Shown: positions 1-6,188, counted from the first letter of the stretch. The stretch: 6,266 nucleotides of DNA from CAVXAE01 sp044225565 (GCA_044225565.1 JBGAIL010000243.1:1-6266); one strand, 5' to 3'. A program made the numbers and translations. The notes: a model not told the origin generated them from the sequence alone.

Positions 1-351
1 AAGCGCCAGGAAGAGCGGGAGAGCACGGGCCGCAAAGCCGTGTCCGGCGGCGACCGCTCGCTCGACACGAAGCCTTCGCACGCGCTCGCTGATTACGTCG
101 GGGAGTACGAGCACCCCGCCTATGGGACGCTGCGGATCGATCTCAGCGGCCGGCAGTTGCAGCTCGAGTTCCATCGGGTGCGCCGGCCGTTGGTTCACTA
201 TCATTACGATCGCTTCGAGACCTCGGGAGGCGAGATCACCCCCTATGTGGAGGGGTATTCGTTGACCTTCTCGACCAGCCCGCCCGGGACGGTGGATCGA
301 GTGACGGTGTCGATCGACGAGAGGGAAGCGACGTTCGAACGGCGGCACTGA
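1..351 (+). CDS. Serine hydrolase (class C beta-lactamase-related), C-terminal part with DUF3471 domain, 5' end outside window
   Basis: The reading frame is open from base 1 to a TGA at 349-351, so this is the last 116 residues of a longer protein. A basic/acidic linker (KRQEERESTGRK) leads into a small beta-rich domain. Its pattern, Y-x-G-x-Y-x-H-P-A-Y-G-T-L followed by the LVHYHYDRFE segment and a final FERR, matches what I know of DUF3471. That domain commonly closes serine hydrolases of the beta-lactamase class C / penicillin-binding-protein-like family. The catalytic SxxK and YxN motifs would lie upstream and cannot be seen, so activity and export cannot be judged. Family members include D-aminopeptidases, esterases and enzymes of unknown substrate. 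An ATG-less internal start (GTG at 40) is possible but unlikely because the domain context continues upstream. The gene sits 34 bp before the M19 dipeptidase gene on the same strand, consistent with one operon. Family assignment is fairly sure; the substrate is unknown. Confidence 0.75.
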   Translation, partial: KRQEERESTGRKAVSGGDRSLDTKPSHALADYVGEYEHPAYGTLRIDLSGRQLQLEFHRVRRPLVHYHYDRFETSGGEITPYVEGYSLTFSTSPPGTVDRVTVSIDEREATFERRH

Positions 352-372
352 CCCGGGCGCATCGCAGAAACC

Positions 373-377
373 GAGGT
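373..377 (+). promoter_or_regulatory. Ribosome binding site of the M19 dipeptidase gene
   Basis: GAGGT lies 8 bases before the ATG at 386. It supports that ATG as the start. No promoter-like element is evident in the 34 bp gap to the preceding gene, which favours read-through transcription. Confidence 0.6.
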
Positions 378-385
378 AAAGACAC

Positions 386-1549
386 ATGAGTGGAGTATCC
401 AGCAGGCCGGCCAGCCCCGATCGCCGAGCGATTTTGAAGTCTGCGCTCGGCATGGCGGTGCTGAGCGTGGCCGCCCCGATGATCAACCGCAATCGTTATC
501 AGGTGTTCGCCGCGACGCCGCGGCAGTACTCCAAGCGGGCGGTGGAGCTGATCGAACGCAGTCTGGTGATCGACATGCTGGGGGTGCTGACGCTCGACAA
601 CTCGGTGGAGGGGGCGGCGGCCCCGGTGAGCGAGCAGACGCTCGAGCCGTTCCGGACCTGCGGCATCACGGGATTCATGAACTCCAACGGGGTGAGCGGC
701 CCGACCGAGTTCGCGGGGGCGCTGGAGTTTCTGGCCATGTGGCATGGATACGTGGGGCGCCGCCCGGAGCTGTTCACGCTGGTGAGCCGGGCGGAGGATC
801 TCGATCGAGCCAAGGCGCACCACAAGATCGCGGTGATGATGGGCATCCAGGACGCCGAGCATTTCCGGGATGCGAGTGACGTGAAGTACTTCTACCAGCT
901 GGGGCTGCGCTGCTCGCAGCTGACGTACAACAGCCAGAACCGGCTGGGGTCCGGCTGCACGGAACGTGTCGACGGCGGGGTGAGCGACTTTGGGGCGGAG
1001 ATCATCCGGGCGATGAATGCCACGGGGATGCTGATTGATGTATCGCACTGCGGGGACCGGACCACGCTGGATGCCATAGAGCTGTCGGGGCAGCCGGTGG
1101 CGGTGACGCATTCGAACTGCCGGGCGCTGAATGAGCATCCGCGGCTGAAGACGGACGAGGCGATCCGCAAGCTGGCGGGGAAGGGTGGGGTGATGGGGAT
1201 CACGGGGGTGCGCAACTTCGTGCGGGACCGGGAGCCGACGACGGTGGAGCATATCGTGGAGCACATCGATCACGTGGTGAGGCTGGTGGGAATCGAGCAC
1301 GTGGGGATCGGATCGGATGCGGATCTGAATGGCTACGATGACATGCCGGCACCGTGGCGCGAGGCGGTGCGAGCGGGGAACAAGCCGAGCTATGCGTTCC
1401 GGGAGAAGTTCGATACGGACGGGTTCGACCATCCGAGGAAGATGTTCGACCTGACGGAGGCTTTGATCCGCCGGGGCTACTCCGACGCGAACATCGCCGC
1501 CATTCTCGGCGGCAACTTCCGACGGCTCGCCCGGCAGGTTTGGAAGTGA
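386..1549 (+). CDS. Tat-exported peptidase family M19 (membrane dipeptidase-like) protein with altered metal site
   Basis: The 387-residue protein starts at an ATG with a good ribosome binding site. Residues 12-18 (DRRAILK) resemble a twin-arginine motif, followed by a hydrophobic stretch to about residue 32 and a likely cleavage near VFA (40-42), so export to the periplasm is inferred. The rest follows the renal-dipeptidase (M19) fold: DVSHCG with His221, VTHSN with His242, HPR with Arg253, GIGSD with Asp311, and the closing GGNFRRL segment at 375-381. Spacing between His221, His242, Arg253 and Asp311 equals that between His198, His219, Arg230 and Asp288 of human DPEP1. Two metal-site elements are missing. 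The HxD pair expected after VID (61-63) is Leu65 and Val67, and the bridging Glu is Gln155 (GIQDAEH). Canonical members hydrolyse dipeptides, including L-D types, with two zinc ions. This protein may bind one metal, use another chemistry or be a non-enzyme. Glycine codons are mostly GGG, unlike the downstream hydrolase gene. Family sure; dipeptidase activity unsure. Confidence 0.85.
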   Translation: MSGVSSRPASPDRRAILKSALGMAVLSVAAPMINRNRYQVFAATPRQYSKRAVELIERSLVIDMLGVLTLDNSVEGAAAPVSEQTLEPFRTCGITGFMNSNGVSGPTEFAGALEFLAMWHGYVGRRPELFTLVSRAEDLDRAKAHHKIAVMMGIQDAEHFRDASDVKYFYQLGLRCSQLTYNSQNRLGSGCTERVDGGVSDFGAEIIRAMNATGMLIDVSHCGDRTTLDAIELSGQPVAVTHSNCRALNEHPRLKTDEAIRKLAGKGGVMGITGVRNFVRDREPTTVEHIVEHIDHVVRLVGIEHVGIGSDADLNGYDDMPAPWREAVRAGNKPSYAFREKFDTDGFDHPRKMFDLTEALIRRGYSDANIAAILGGNFRRLARQVWK

Positions 1550-1555
1550 CCTGCC
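1533..1555 (+). repeat. Inverted repeat across the stop codon of the M19 gene
   Basis: GGCAGGT (1533-1539) and ACCTGCC (1549-1555) form a perfect 7-bp stem with a 9-base loop that contains most of the stop codon. A run of seven T lies at 1582-1588, about 26 bases downstream. That is too far for a classical intrinsic terminator, where the T tract abuts the stem. It may be an mRNA processing or stabilising hairpin between operon genes, or chance in GC-rich DNA. Confidence 0.35.
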
Positions 1556-1593
1556 TCTCGGTCCGGTACTCTGTTGAACGATTTTTTTGATTC

Positions 1594-1600
1594 GGAGGTG
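1594..1600 (+). promoter_or_regulatory. Ribosome binding site that fixes the start of the S9 peptidase gene
   Basis: GGAGGTG is a near-perfect anti-Shine-Dalgarno match and ends 3 bases before the ATG at 1604, with the GGAGG core 5 bases away. A longer in-frame start, a TTG at 1574, would put this site inside the coding region. It would also add ten charged residues ahead of a clear signal peptide. The ATG at 1604 is therefore preferred. The preceding T-rich stretch (1582-1588) could help ribosome loading. Confidence 0.8.
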
Positions 1601-1603
1601 AAG

Positions 1604-3625
1604 ATGGCCATATTGCGAGGGGTCACGGCATTGCTGGTGGCGGCGTGGATTTTTTGTGCACCGCTTGAAGCTGCCGCCAGCCGGCCTATCACCTTGACCG
1701 ATCTCGGCCTCGAAGTCGGTCTTGAGGGCGTGACGCTGTCCCCCGATGGCCGGCTAGTGGCGCTGGTGACCTCGCGCCAGGACTTCATCGATAACCGCTA
1801 CGTGCGGACGCTGGTGCTCGTCGAGACATCCACGGGGGCGCATCGCGAGTTCACCCCCGGGCGAACCCAGGTCGGTTCTCCGCGCTGGTCACCGAGTGGA
1901 GATCGATTGGCCTGGCTGGATTCGGACAGCGGGGGCAAGACGCAGGTCTATGTACGGGCGATGAGCCAGTCGTCTGCCGCGGCCGTGGCGATCACAGAGG
2001 CTGCGGAAGGTGTGAGCACGTTCCGTTGGAGCCCAGACGGCGTCTCCATCGCATTTCTGACGACGGATACTGCAGGGCCGCGCGAGGGGGAAGAGCGCCA
2101 CAACAAGTCCTTTGAGGTGGGCGCCAACGATTTCCTGACGACGGCTGTACCCGTGCCATCCCACCTGTGGGTAGTGGCGGCAACGGGTGGCCCGGCGAAG
2201 CGGCTGAGCGCCGGCGCGGATTCGCTCACGGGCTTCGAATGGATCGAGGGTGGACAGGCCATTGCCTTCGTCAGCCAGCGGTCGCCGCACGCGGGAGAAG
2301 CCCTCAACACCACGCTCGGCAGGATCGAGGTGCTGGATGGAGCGCGCCGGAGCTTGATGCCGACAACTGCCGCGGGTGCGATGGACGTTCCTCCCGCGAA
2401 GGAAGTCGAAGCTCCGGGGTTGGGGCTGCTGGAAGCCTCGCCCGATGGTCGCATGGTGTCCTATGGACGTTCGCGAGGACCGCAACCGTTGTTCTGGCCG
2501 CAGGGAGTGTATGTGCTGCCGTCCTCTGGCGGAGTCGGCCGCGATCTCGCCCCGACGCTCGATTACAACCTCCAGGAAATGACCTGGCTGCCCAAGGGCG
2601 AGGCCGTGCTGTTGGTGGCCAGCGTCGGCACCCGAACCGGACTTTGGGTGCAGCCGCTCATAGGGGCGCCGCGGCGAGTGCAAGTGAGCAACTTCACCGC
2701 GCTGAGCCGCCCTTCAGTGAGCCGTACAGGCGCAGTGGTCTTCACCGGCAGCGATTCGCAGCGTGCGTCCGAGCTGTATTTCATGGCTTCGCTGAACGCC
2801 CGGCCGAAGCAACTGACGCGCTTCAACGAAGCGTTCGGAACGCTCGAGCTTGGGCGTGTGGAGACGGTGCGTTGGCAGCTCGAGGGGTTCGAGCAGGATG
2901 GCGTGCTGATCTATCCACCGAATTTCCAGTCCGGCCGAAAATACCCGCTGGCGCTGAACATCCATGGAGGGCCGATGGGCGCTTCCACGGAAGGCTTCAG
3001 CGCGTTCGGTCAACTGCTGGCGGCGCAGGGGTGGCTGGTGTTTCAGCCCAACTATCGCGGCAGCGACAATCGGGGGGCGAAGTTCCAGAGCGCGATCGTC
3101 AACGACGCGGGTGATGGGCCCGGGCGGGACGTGATGGCCGGGGTGGCGGCCATACGGTCGCGCGGCATTGTCGATGAGAGCCGCATGGCGGTGTCGGGCT
3201 GGTCGTACGGCGGCTTCATGACGGTGTGGCTCAGCGCGCACTACCCGGTGTGGCGCGCTGCCGTGGCCGGCGCGGCGGTGACCGACTGGCTCGATCAATA
3301 CAATACGAGCGATCTGGCCTCATTCTTCGGATATGGCCTGAATGGCTCGCCCTGGCTGGATGAGAACGCCGCGAACTACTGGCGGCAGTCACCCATGGCC
3401 TACGCGCACCGCATCCGCGCGCCCACGCTGATCCTCTCCATGACGGGTGATCGGCGCGTGACGATCACACAATCCTACAAGCTCTATCACGCGTTGAAGG
3501 ACAACGGCGTGCCGGTGCAGTTCATCGCCTATCCCATCGATGGCCACTGGCCCGAAGACCCCGTGCATCAGCGGGACGTCTACCGGCGCTGGGTGGGTTG
3601 GATCGCCGAGCGATTCTCTCGCTGA
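1604..3625 (+). CDS. Secreted S9 family (prolyl oligopeptidase-type) serine peptidase
   Basis: With the ATG start the protein has 673 residues. It opens with a signal peptide (basic MAILRG, hydrophobic core to about residue 20, likely cleavage after LEAAA near 25), so a periplasmic or secreted location is inferred. Residues of about 30-400 contain repeated SPDG/SPSG-type motifs (for example near 46-49, 96-99 and 143-145), the signature of the beta-propeller that gates S9 enzymes. From about 415 to the end is the alpha/beta hydrolase domain: HGGP (454-457) near the oxyanion region, the nucleophile Ser534 in GWSYGG, Asp616 in TGDRRV, and His648 in DGHWP. The triad is intact and the length is normal for S9 peptidases. 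Members cleave short peptides, often after Pro or as dipeptidyl or acylaminoacyl peptidases. Lasso-peptide isopeptidases have this same architecture, but no lasso precursor or synthetase is in the window, so that is only an alternative. It lies 54 bp after the M19 gene, probably in the same transcript. Family sure; substrate unknown. Confidence 0.9.
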   Translation: MAILRGVTALLVAAWIFCAPLEAAASRPITLTDLGLEVGLEGVTLSPDGRLVALVTSRQDFIDNRYVRTLVLVETSTGAHREFTPGRTQVGSPRWSPSGDRLAWLDSDSGGKTQVYVRAMSQSSAAAVAITEAAEGVSTFRWSPDGVSIAFLTTDTAGPREGEERHNKSFEVGANDFLTTAVPVPSHLWVVAATGGPAKRLSAGADSLTGFEWIEGGQAIAFVSQRSPHAGEALNTTLGRIEVLDGARRSLMPTTAAGAMDVPPAKEVEAPGLGLLEASPDGRMVSYGRSRGPQPLFWPQGVYVLPSSGGVGRDLAPTLDYNLQEMTWLPKGEAVLLVASVGTRTGLWVQPLIGAPRRVQVSNFTALSRPSVSRTGAVVFTGSDSQRASELYFMASLNARPKQLTRFNEAFGTLELGRVETVRWQLEGFEQDGVLIYPPNFQSGRKYPLALNIHGGPMGASTEGFSAFGQLLAAQGWLVFQPNYRGSDNRGAKFQSAIVNDAGDGPGRDVMAGVAAIRSRGIVDESRMAVSGWSYGGFMTVWLSAHYPVWRAAVAGAAVTDWLDQYNTSDLASFFGYGLNGSPWLDENAANYWRQSPMAYAHRIRAPTLILSMTGDRRVTITQSYKLYHALKDNGVPVQFIAYPIDGHWPEDPVHQRDVYRRWVGWIAERFSR

Positions 3626-3689
3626 GAGCCGGCGATACGCTCTGTGCCGAAGCGCACCGTGTGATGCTGGATCCCACGCTGACGGTCTC

Positions 3690-3815
3690 CTCGGGGTCGG
3701 AGCCCATCCGAAGGATGACCTCCTCATGAGGATGAAAGACATCCGAAACGTGTCGGTGGTGATCAAGGACGGGAAGGTGTTTTCCGAAAGATCCGAGGTT
3801 TGGCAAGTTCGTTAG
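3690..3815 (+). pseudogene. Relic resembling the C-terminal tail of an amidohydrolase
   Basis: In the frame ending with TAG at 3813-3815, the stretch from about 3690 reads LGVGAHPKDDLL, then KDIRNVSVVIKDGKVF, then a short tail. The second part closely resembles the usual last strand of imidazolonepropionase-type amidohydrolases, where a segment like ADLLLVDGDPLKDI runs into xxVxxVIKDGKV. Here the residues between DDLL and KDI are shortened. Upstream no frame carries the rest of the fold or any metal-binding HxH, and the frame runs into the out-of-frame 3' end of the S9 gene. No ribosome binding site precedes a plausible start. I read this as the remains of a deleted amidohydrolase gene between the S9 and CocE genes. 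The match is by eye over about 30 residues, so a chance resemblance is possible. Confidence 0.5.
3705..3747. repeat. Cluster of short palindromes and a direct repeat
   Basis: CATCC (3705-3709) and GGATG (3713-3717) form a perfect 5-bp inverted repeat around GAA. TCCTCATGAGGA at 3721-3732 is a perfect 12-base palindrome. CATCCGAA occurs at 3705-3712 and again at 3740-3747. All lie inside the amidohydrolase relic. They could be protein-binding sites, traces of a small duplication or deletion, or coincidence. Confidence 0.35.
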
Positions 3816-3819
3816 CCGA

Positions 3820-3844
3820 TATACTCGACGCCCTTCCTGCGTCG
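3820..3844 (+). promoter_or_regulatory. Candidate promoter -10 and adjoining dyad upstream of the CocE-type gene
   Basis: TATACT at 3820-3825 resembles a sigma70 -10 box. The best -35 candidate, TTGGCA at 3800-3805, is only 14 bases away, shorter than the usual 16-18, so the promoter is weak or activator-dependent if real. Directly after the -10 box, CGACGC (3826-3831) and GCGTCG (3839-3844) form a perfect 6-bp dyad spaced by 7 bases. It would cover the expected transcription start, which is a typical repressor operator position. It could equally be an RNA hairpin or chance. Confidence 0.3.
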
Positions 3845-3873
3845 GTGTACCTGCGATCGGCGTCTGGGCGTAT

Positions 3874-3899
3874 TGCGGGCGGCGTTCGGGAGGCCCGCA
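3874..3899 (+). repeat. Leader hairpin upstream of the CocE-type gene
   Basis: TGCGGGC (3874-3880) and GCCCGCA (3893-3899) form a perfect 7-bp stem with a 12-base loop, ending 28 bases before the ATG at 3928. No T tract follows, so it is not an intrinsic terminator. The ribosome binding site, GGAG at 3914-3917, lies outside the stem. The rest of the gap 3626-3927 holds only the relic and dyads described separately, with no terminator visible after the S9 gene. Confidence 0.35.
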
Positions 3900-3927
3900 T
3901 GTCTCATTCCAATGGAGTTCTCGCGCG

Positions 3928-5820
3928 ATGCCCACGAAACGTCAGATCCTGAGTCGAGCCACATTCGCTGCTGCCGCCGCGCTGGCAACCGTCTGCGCGT
4001 GCGCGCAGCCCCTGCACTACGTGCAGGAAATGGTTTCCGCAGGCGCCCGGGCTCCCGGTCCGTACGGGGTGAAACTGCAGCGCAGCGTGTTCGTCCCCAT
4101 GCGGGATGGCGTGCGCCTGTCCACCGACCTGTACATGCCCGAGGGCGCGAGCGTCCGACTGCCGGTGATCCTGATGCGCACGCCGTACGACAAGGCGAAG
4201 GCATCTTCCATCGTGAAATTCTTCGTGAGCCACGGCTACGTCGTCGCGCTGCAGGACCTGCGAGGCAAGTACGAATCGGAGGGCACCTTCTTCGCTTACG
4301 GCGACGAGGGTAAGGACGGCTACGACACCGTGACCTGGCTAGCGGAGCAGCCGTGGTCCAACGCCAACGTGGGCACTTTCGGCTGTTCCTACCTGGGCGA
4401 AGTGCAGCACATGCTCGCGCGGCTGCAACATCCCCGGCACAAGGCGGCGATCATCCAGGGCGACTCTGCCTACAAGAACGATGCCATTCTCGGTCTGGGC
4501 TTTCGGATGAACGGCGCGGTCGAGCTCGCTTCCTCGCTTTCCTGGAACGTCAGCAGCGGCTCGCCTTACTACTACGGCCCGCCGGCGGGCACGGATCGGC
4601 AGCAGTGGTTCCAGTCGCCCTGGGCGAAACTCTACGAGATCCGCTATTCGGTGCCCCAATACGATGCGGCCGAGGTGCTGCAGCACCTGCCGATCATCGA
4701 GCTTTCCCGCCTGGTGGGAGCGCCACCCAACGAATTCGAGAACTGGGTGCGCGAGAAGCCGGGGTCGAAATACTGGGATCGGCAGGGCGGCTTCCGGGAT
4801 GACGACCGCTTCGCCGTGCCGGCCCTGCACATGACGTCCTGGTACGACTTCACGCACTCGCCGCGCGCCGCCTTCAATCTGTACCGCAGGAATGCGACCA
4901 CACCGCAGGTGAGGGAGCAGCAGTATCTCGTGATCAGCCCCGGCCCGCATTGCAGCTTCGAGGACCTCGGCGAGAACGCCATCGTCGGCGAGCGCAACGT
5001 GGGCGATGCGCGCTACGGCTTTCGTGGGCTCTATCTCGACTGGTTCGACCACTGGCTGAAAGGAAAGGATACGCCGGCGGTTCGGCAGCCCAAGGTACAG
5101 GTCTACACGATGGGTGGGCCGGGCTGGCGAGGAGCGGAGGAGTGGCCGCTGCGTGGCGCGCGCACGTTAAATCTTTATCTGCACAGCGACGGCGATGCGA
5201 ACACGCGCTTCGGCAACGGCAGGCTCGATGCCGCCCTGCCCGGATCGGGGAAACCTTCCGACATGCTGATCTACGATCCGGATCACCCCACTCCGACTCG
5301 CGGCGGGGCGATCTGTTGCACCGGCAGATCGGAGGTCGAAGGCGCCGTCGACGTGGCCGATATCGAGACGCGTCACGACACGCTGGTCTATACGACTGCG
5401 CCACTGCGGGAGCCTTTGGAGATCACCGGCGAGGTGGCCGTCGATCTTTATGTCTCCAGCGACGCGCCCGATACCGACGTCGTCGCGCGGCTGACCGAAG
5501 TCGATCCCGCAGGAAAGTCCTGGGTGCTGCTGGATGGCATCATGCGCATGCGCTACAGCGCTGCGGCCGGGCAGGAGATCCGCATGAAGCCCGGTGAGAT
5601 TCGTCGCGCGAGCTTCGGCCTGCAGGCGACCAGCGTCGTGATCCGTGCGGGCCACCGCATCCGGCTCGACGTCGCGAGCGCCGGATTCCCGCGCTGGGAT
5701 CGCAATCTCAATACCGGTGGCAACAACTACGATGAAACCGTCGGTCGGGTGGCGCGCAACCGCATCCATCACGACGCGGCGAACCCTTCGCGCCTGGTGC
5801 TGACGGTGGCGCCGCCTTGA
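3928..5820 (+). CDS. Secreted CocE/NonD family alpha/beta hydrolase with PepX C-terminal domain
   Basis: The protein has 630 residues and starts at an ATG with GGAG 10 bases upstream. Residues 1-26 form a signal peptide (KRQ, then an alanine-rich core) with a likely signal peptidase I site after ACA, before Gln27. VCAC is a poor lipobox, so a lipoprotein is less likely. The catalytic domain (about 45-380) begins with the family's DGVRLSTDLYMP strand. It carries RTPY with Tyr87 (oxyanion position as in CocE Tyr44), the nucleophile Ser154 in GCSYLG, Asp307 in WYDF and His341 in SPGPHC, so the triad is complete. Residues from about 410 to 627 are the jelly-roll PepX_C domain, including VYTTAPL and the GHRIRLDV segment. 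Known relatives are cocaine esterase, glutaryl-7-ACA acylase, alpha-amino-acid ester hydrolases and X-Pro dipeptidyl peptidases, so the reaction is ester or amide acyl hydrolysis. Its substrate cannot be told from sequence. Glycine codons are mainly GGC. The last 52 bp overlap the opposing cupin gene. Family very sure. Confidence 0.9.
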   Translation: MPTKRQILSRATFAAAAALATVCACAQPLHYVQEMVSAGARAPGPYGVKLQRSVFVPMRDGVRLSTDLYMPEGASVRLPVILMRTPYDKAKASSIVKFFVSHGYVVALQDLRGKYESEGTFFAYGDEGKDGYDTVTWLAEQPWSNANVGTFGCSYLGEVQHMLARLQHPRHKAAIIQGDSAYKNDAILGLGFRMNGAVELASSLSWNVSSGSPYYYGPPAGTDRQQWFQSPWAKLYEIRYSVPQYDAAEVLQHLPIIELSRLVGAPPNEFENWVREKPGSKYWDRQGGFRDDDRFAVPALHMTSWYDFTHSPRAAFNLYRRNATTPQVREQQYLVISPGPHCSFEDLGENAIVGERNVGDARYGFRGLYLDWFDHWLKGKDTPAVRQPKVQVYTMGGPGWRGAEEWPLRGARTLNLYLHSDGDANTRFGNGRLDAALPGSGKPSDMLIYDPDHPTPTRGGAICCTGRSEVEGAVDVADIETRHDTLVYTTAPLREPLEITGEVAVDLYVSSDAPDTDVVARLTEVDPAGKSWVLLDGIMRMRYSAAAGQEIRMKPGEIRRASFGLQATSVVIRAGHRIRLDVASAGFPRWDRNLNTGGNNYDETVGRVARNRIHHDAANPSRLVLTVAPP

Positions 5821-6188
5821 GTGTCCTGCCCGGTCACCGTGGCAGGATGCTCGGCGTAGAACAGAGTGACCTCTTCGGTGATGTCGTATTCAACAGGACA
5901 CCCCCTGGGGAAATGGAGCACGTCACCGGCGACGGCCGCGTACTCCACTCCCCGGGAGCGCACGGTGAACTTCCCCTGGATGACGAGCACGACCTCATCG
6001 AAAGGCAGATGCCAGGTGGTGCGGACGTTGCGATATCGCGCGATTCCGGCTCCCAGGCGCGGGGACACATCGGGTGTGAGCATGCGCGCGATGGAAGCGG
6101 CTCCGCTCGCGTAGGCGTTCTCGAAACCCGTGTAGGGCTCGAAGGTCCGTTCGGCTGCCTTGAAATGAAGGATCCTGGGCTCGCGCAC
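5769..6188 (-). CDS. Small cupin-fold protein, EutQ/DUF861-like
   Basis: The 139-residue protein starts with GTG at 6188-6186. GGAG (minus strand, 6199-6196) lies 7 bases upstream, which decides the start. Residues of about 45-113 form a single cupin domain. The first motif is WHLPFDEVVLVIQG (59-72) and the second is GDVLHFPRGCPVEY (88-101), ending in LFYAEHPA (109-116). The WxLxxDExxxVxxG pattern and the YxxxPA end resemble the EutQ-like branch. The classic HxH and second-motif His metal ligands are mostly absent: only His60 and Glu65 remain, and Glu100 stands where His is usual. Metal binding is therefore doubtful. There is no signal peptide, so it is cytosolic, unlike its neighbours. The last 23 residues form a tail outside the domain, and that tail is what overlaps the CocE-type gene's 3' end. 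Possible roles are small-molecule binding, isomerisation or sensing; none can be proved here. Confidence 0.8.
   Translation of the reverse strand: MREPRILHFKAAERTFEPYTGFENAYASGAASIARMLTPDVSPRLGAGIARYRNVRTTWHLPFDEVVLVIQGKFTVRSRGVEYAAVAGDVLHFPRGCPVEYDITEEVTLFYAEHPATVTGQDTQGGATVSTRREGFAAS

Noticed and set aside
236..1432. Long open frame of 398 codons on the minus strand opposite the M19 gene
   Set aside because: It mirrors a GC-rich coding gene, is full of Arg, His and Pro with no recognisable motif, and its partner strand encodes a clear M19 protein. It is an antisense shadow.
1574..1603. Ten-residue N-terminal extension of the S9 peptidase from a TTG start
   Set aside because: The GGAGGTG site lies inside it, and the ATG at 1604 begins a standard signal peptide.
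2167..3114. 315-codon forward open frame inside the S9 gene
   Set aside because: It is an out-of-frame reading of the S9 gene with Arg/Ala/Gly-rich low-information composition and no family motif.
3616..3636. CTCTC/GAGAG hairpin over the S9 stop codon, with outer ATCGCC/GGCGAT pairing from 3602
   Set aside because: The stem is only 5 bp with a 3-base loop, the outer pairing is separated by unequal internal loops, and no T tract follows, so I do not call a terminator.
3628..3729. Forward reading ending at TGA 3727-3729 (AEAHRVMLDPTLTVSSGS) as a possible upstream piece of the amidohydrolase relic in another frame
   Set aside because: It has no convincing resemblance to the amidohydrolase fold, so I limited the relic to the 3690-3815 frame.
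3948..4005. Lipoprotein signal in the CocE-type hydrolase
   Set aside because: The residues before Cys24 and Cys26 do not fit a good lipobox, whereas ACA followed by Gln fits signal peptidase I.
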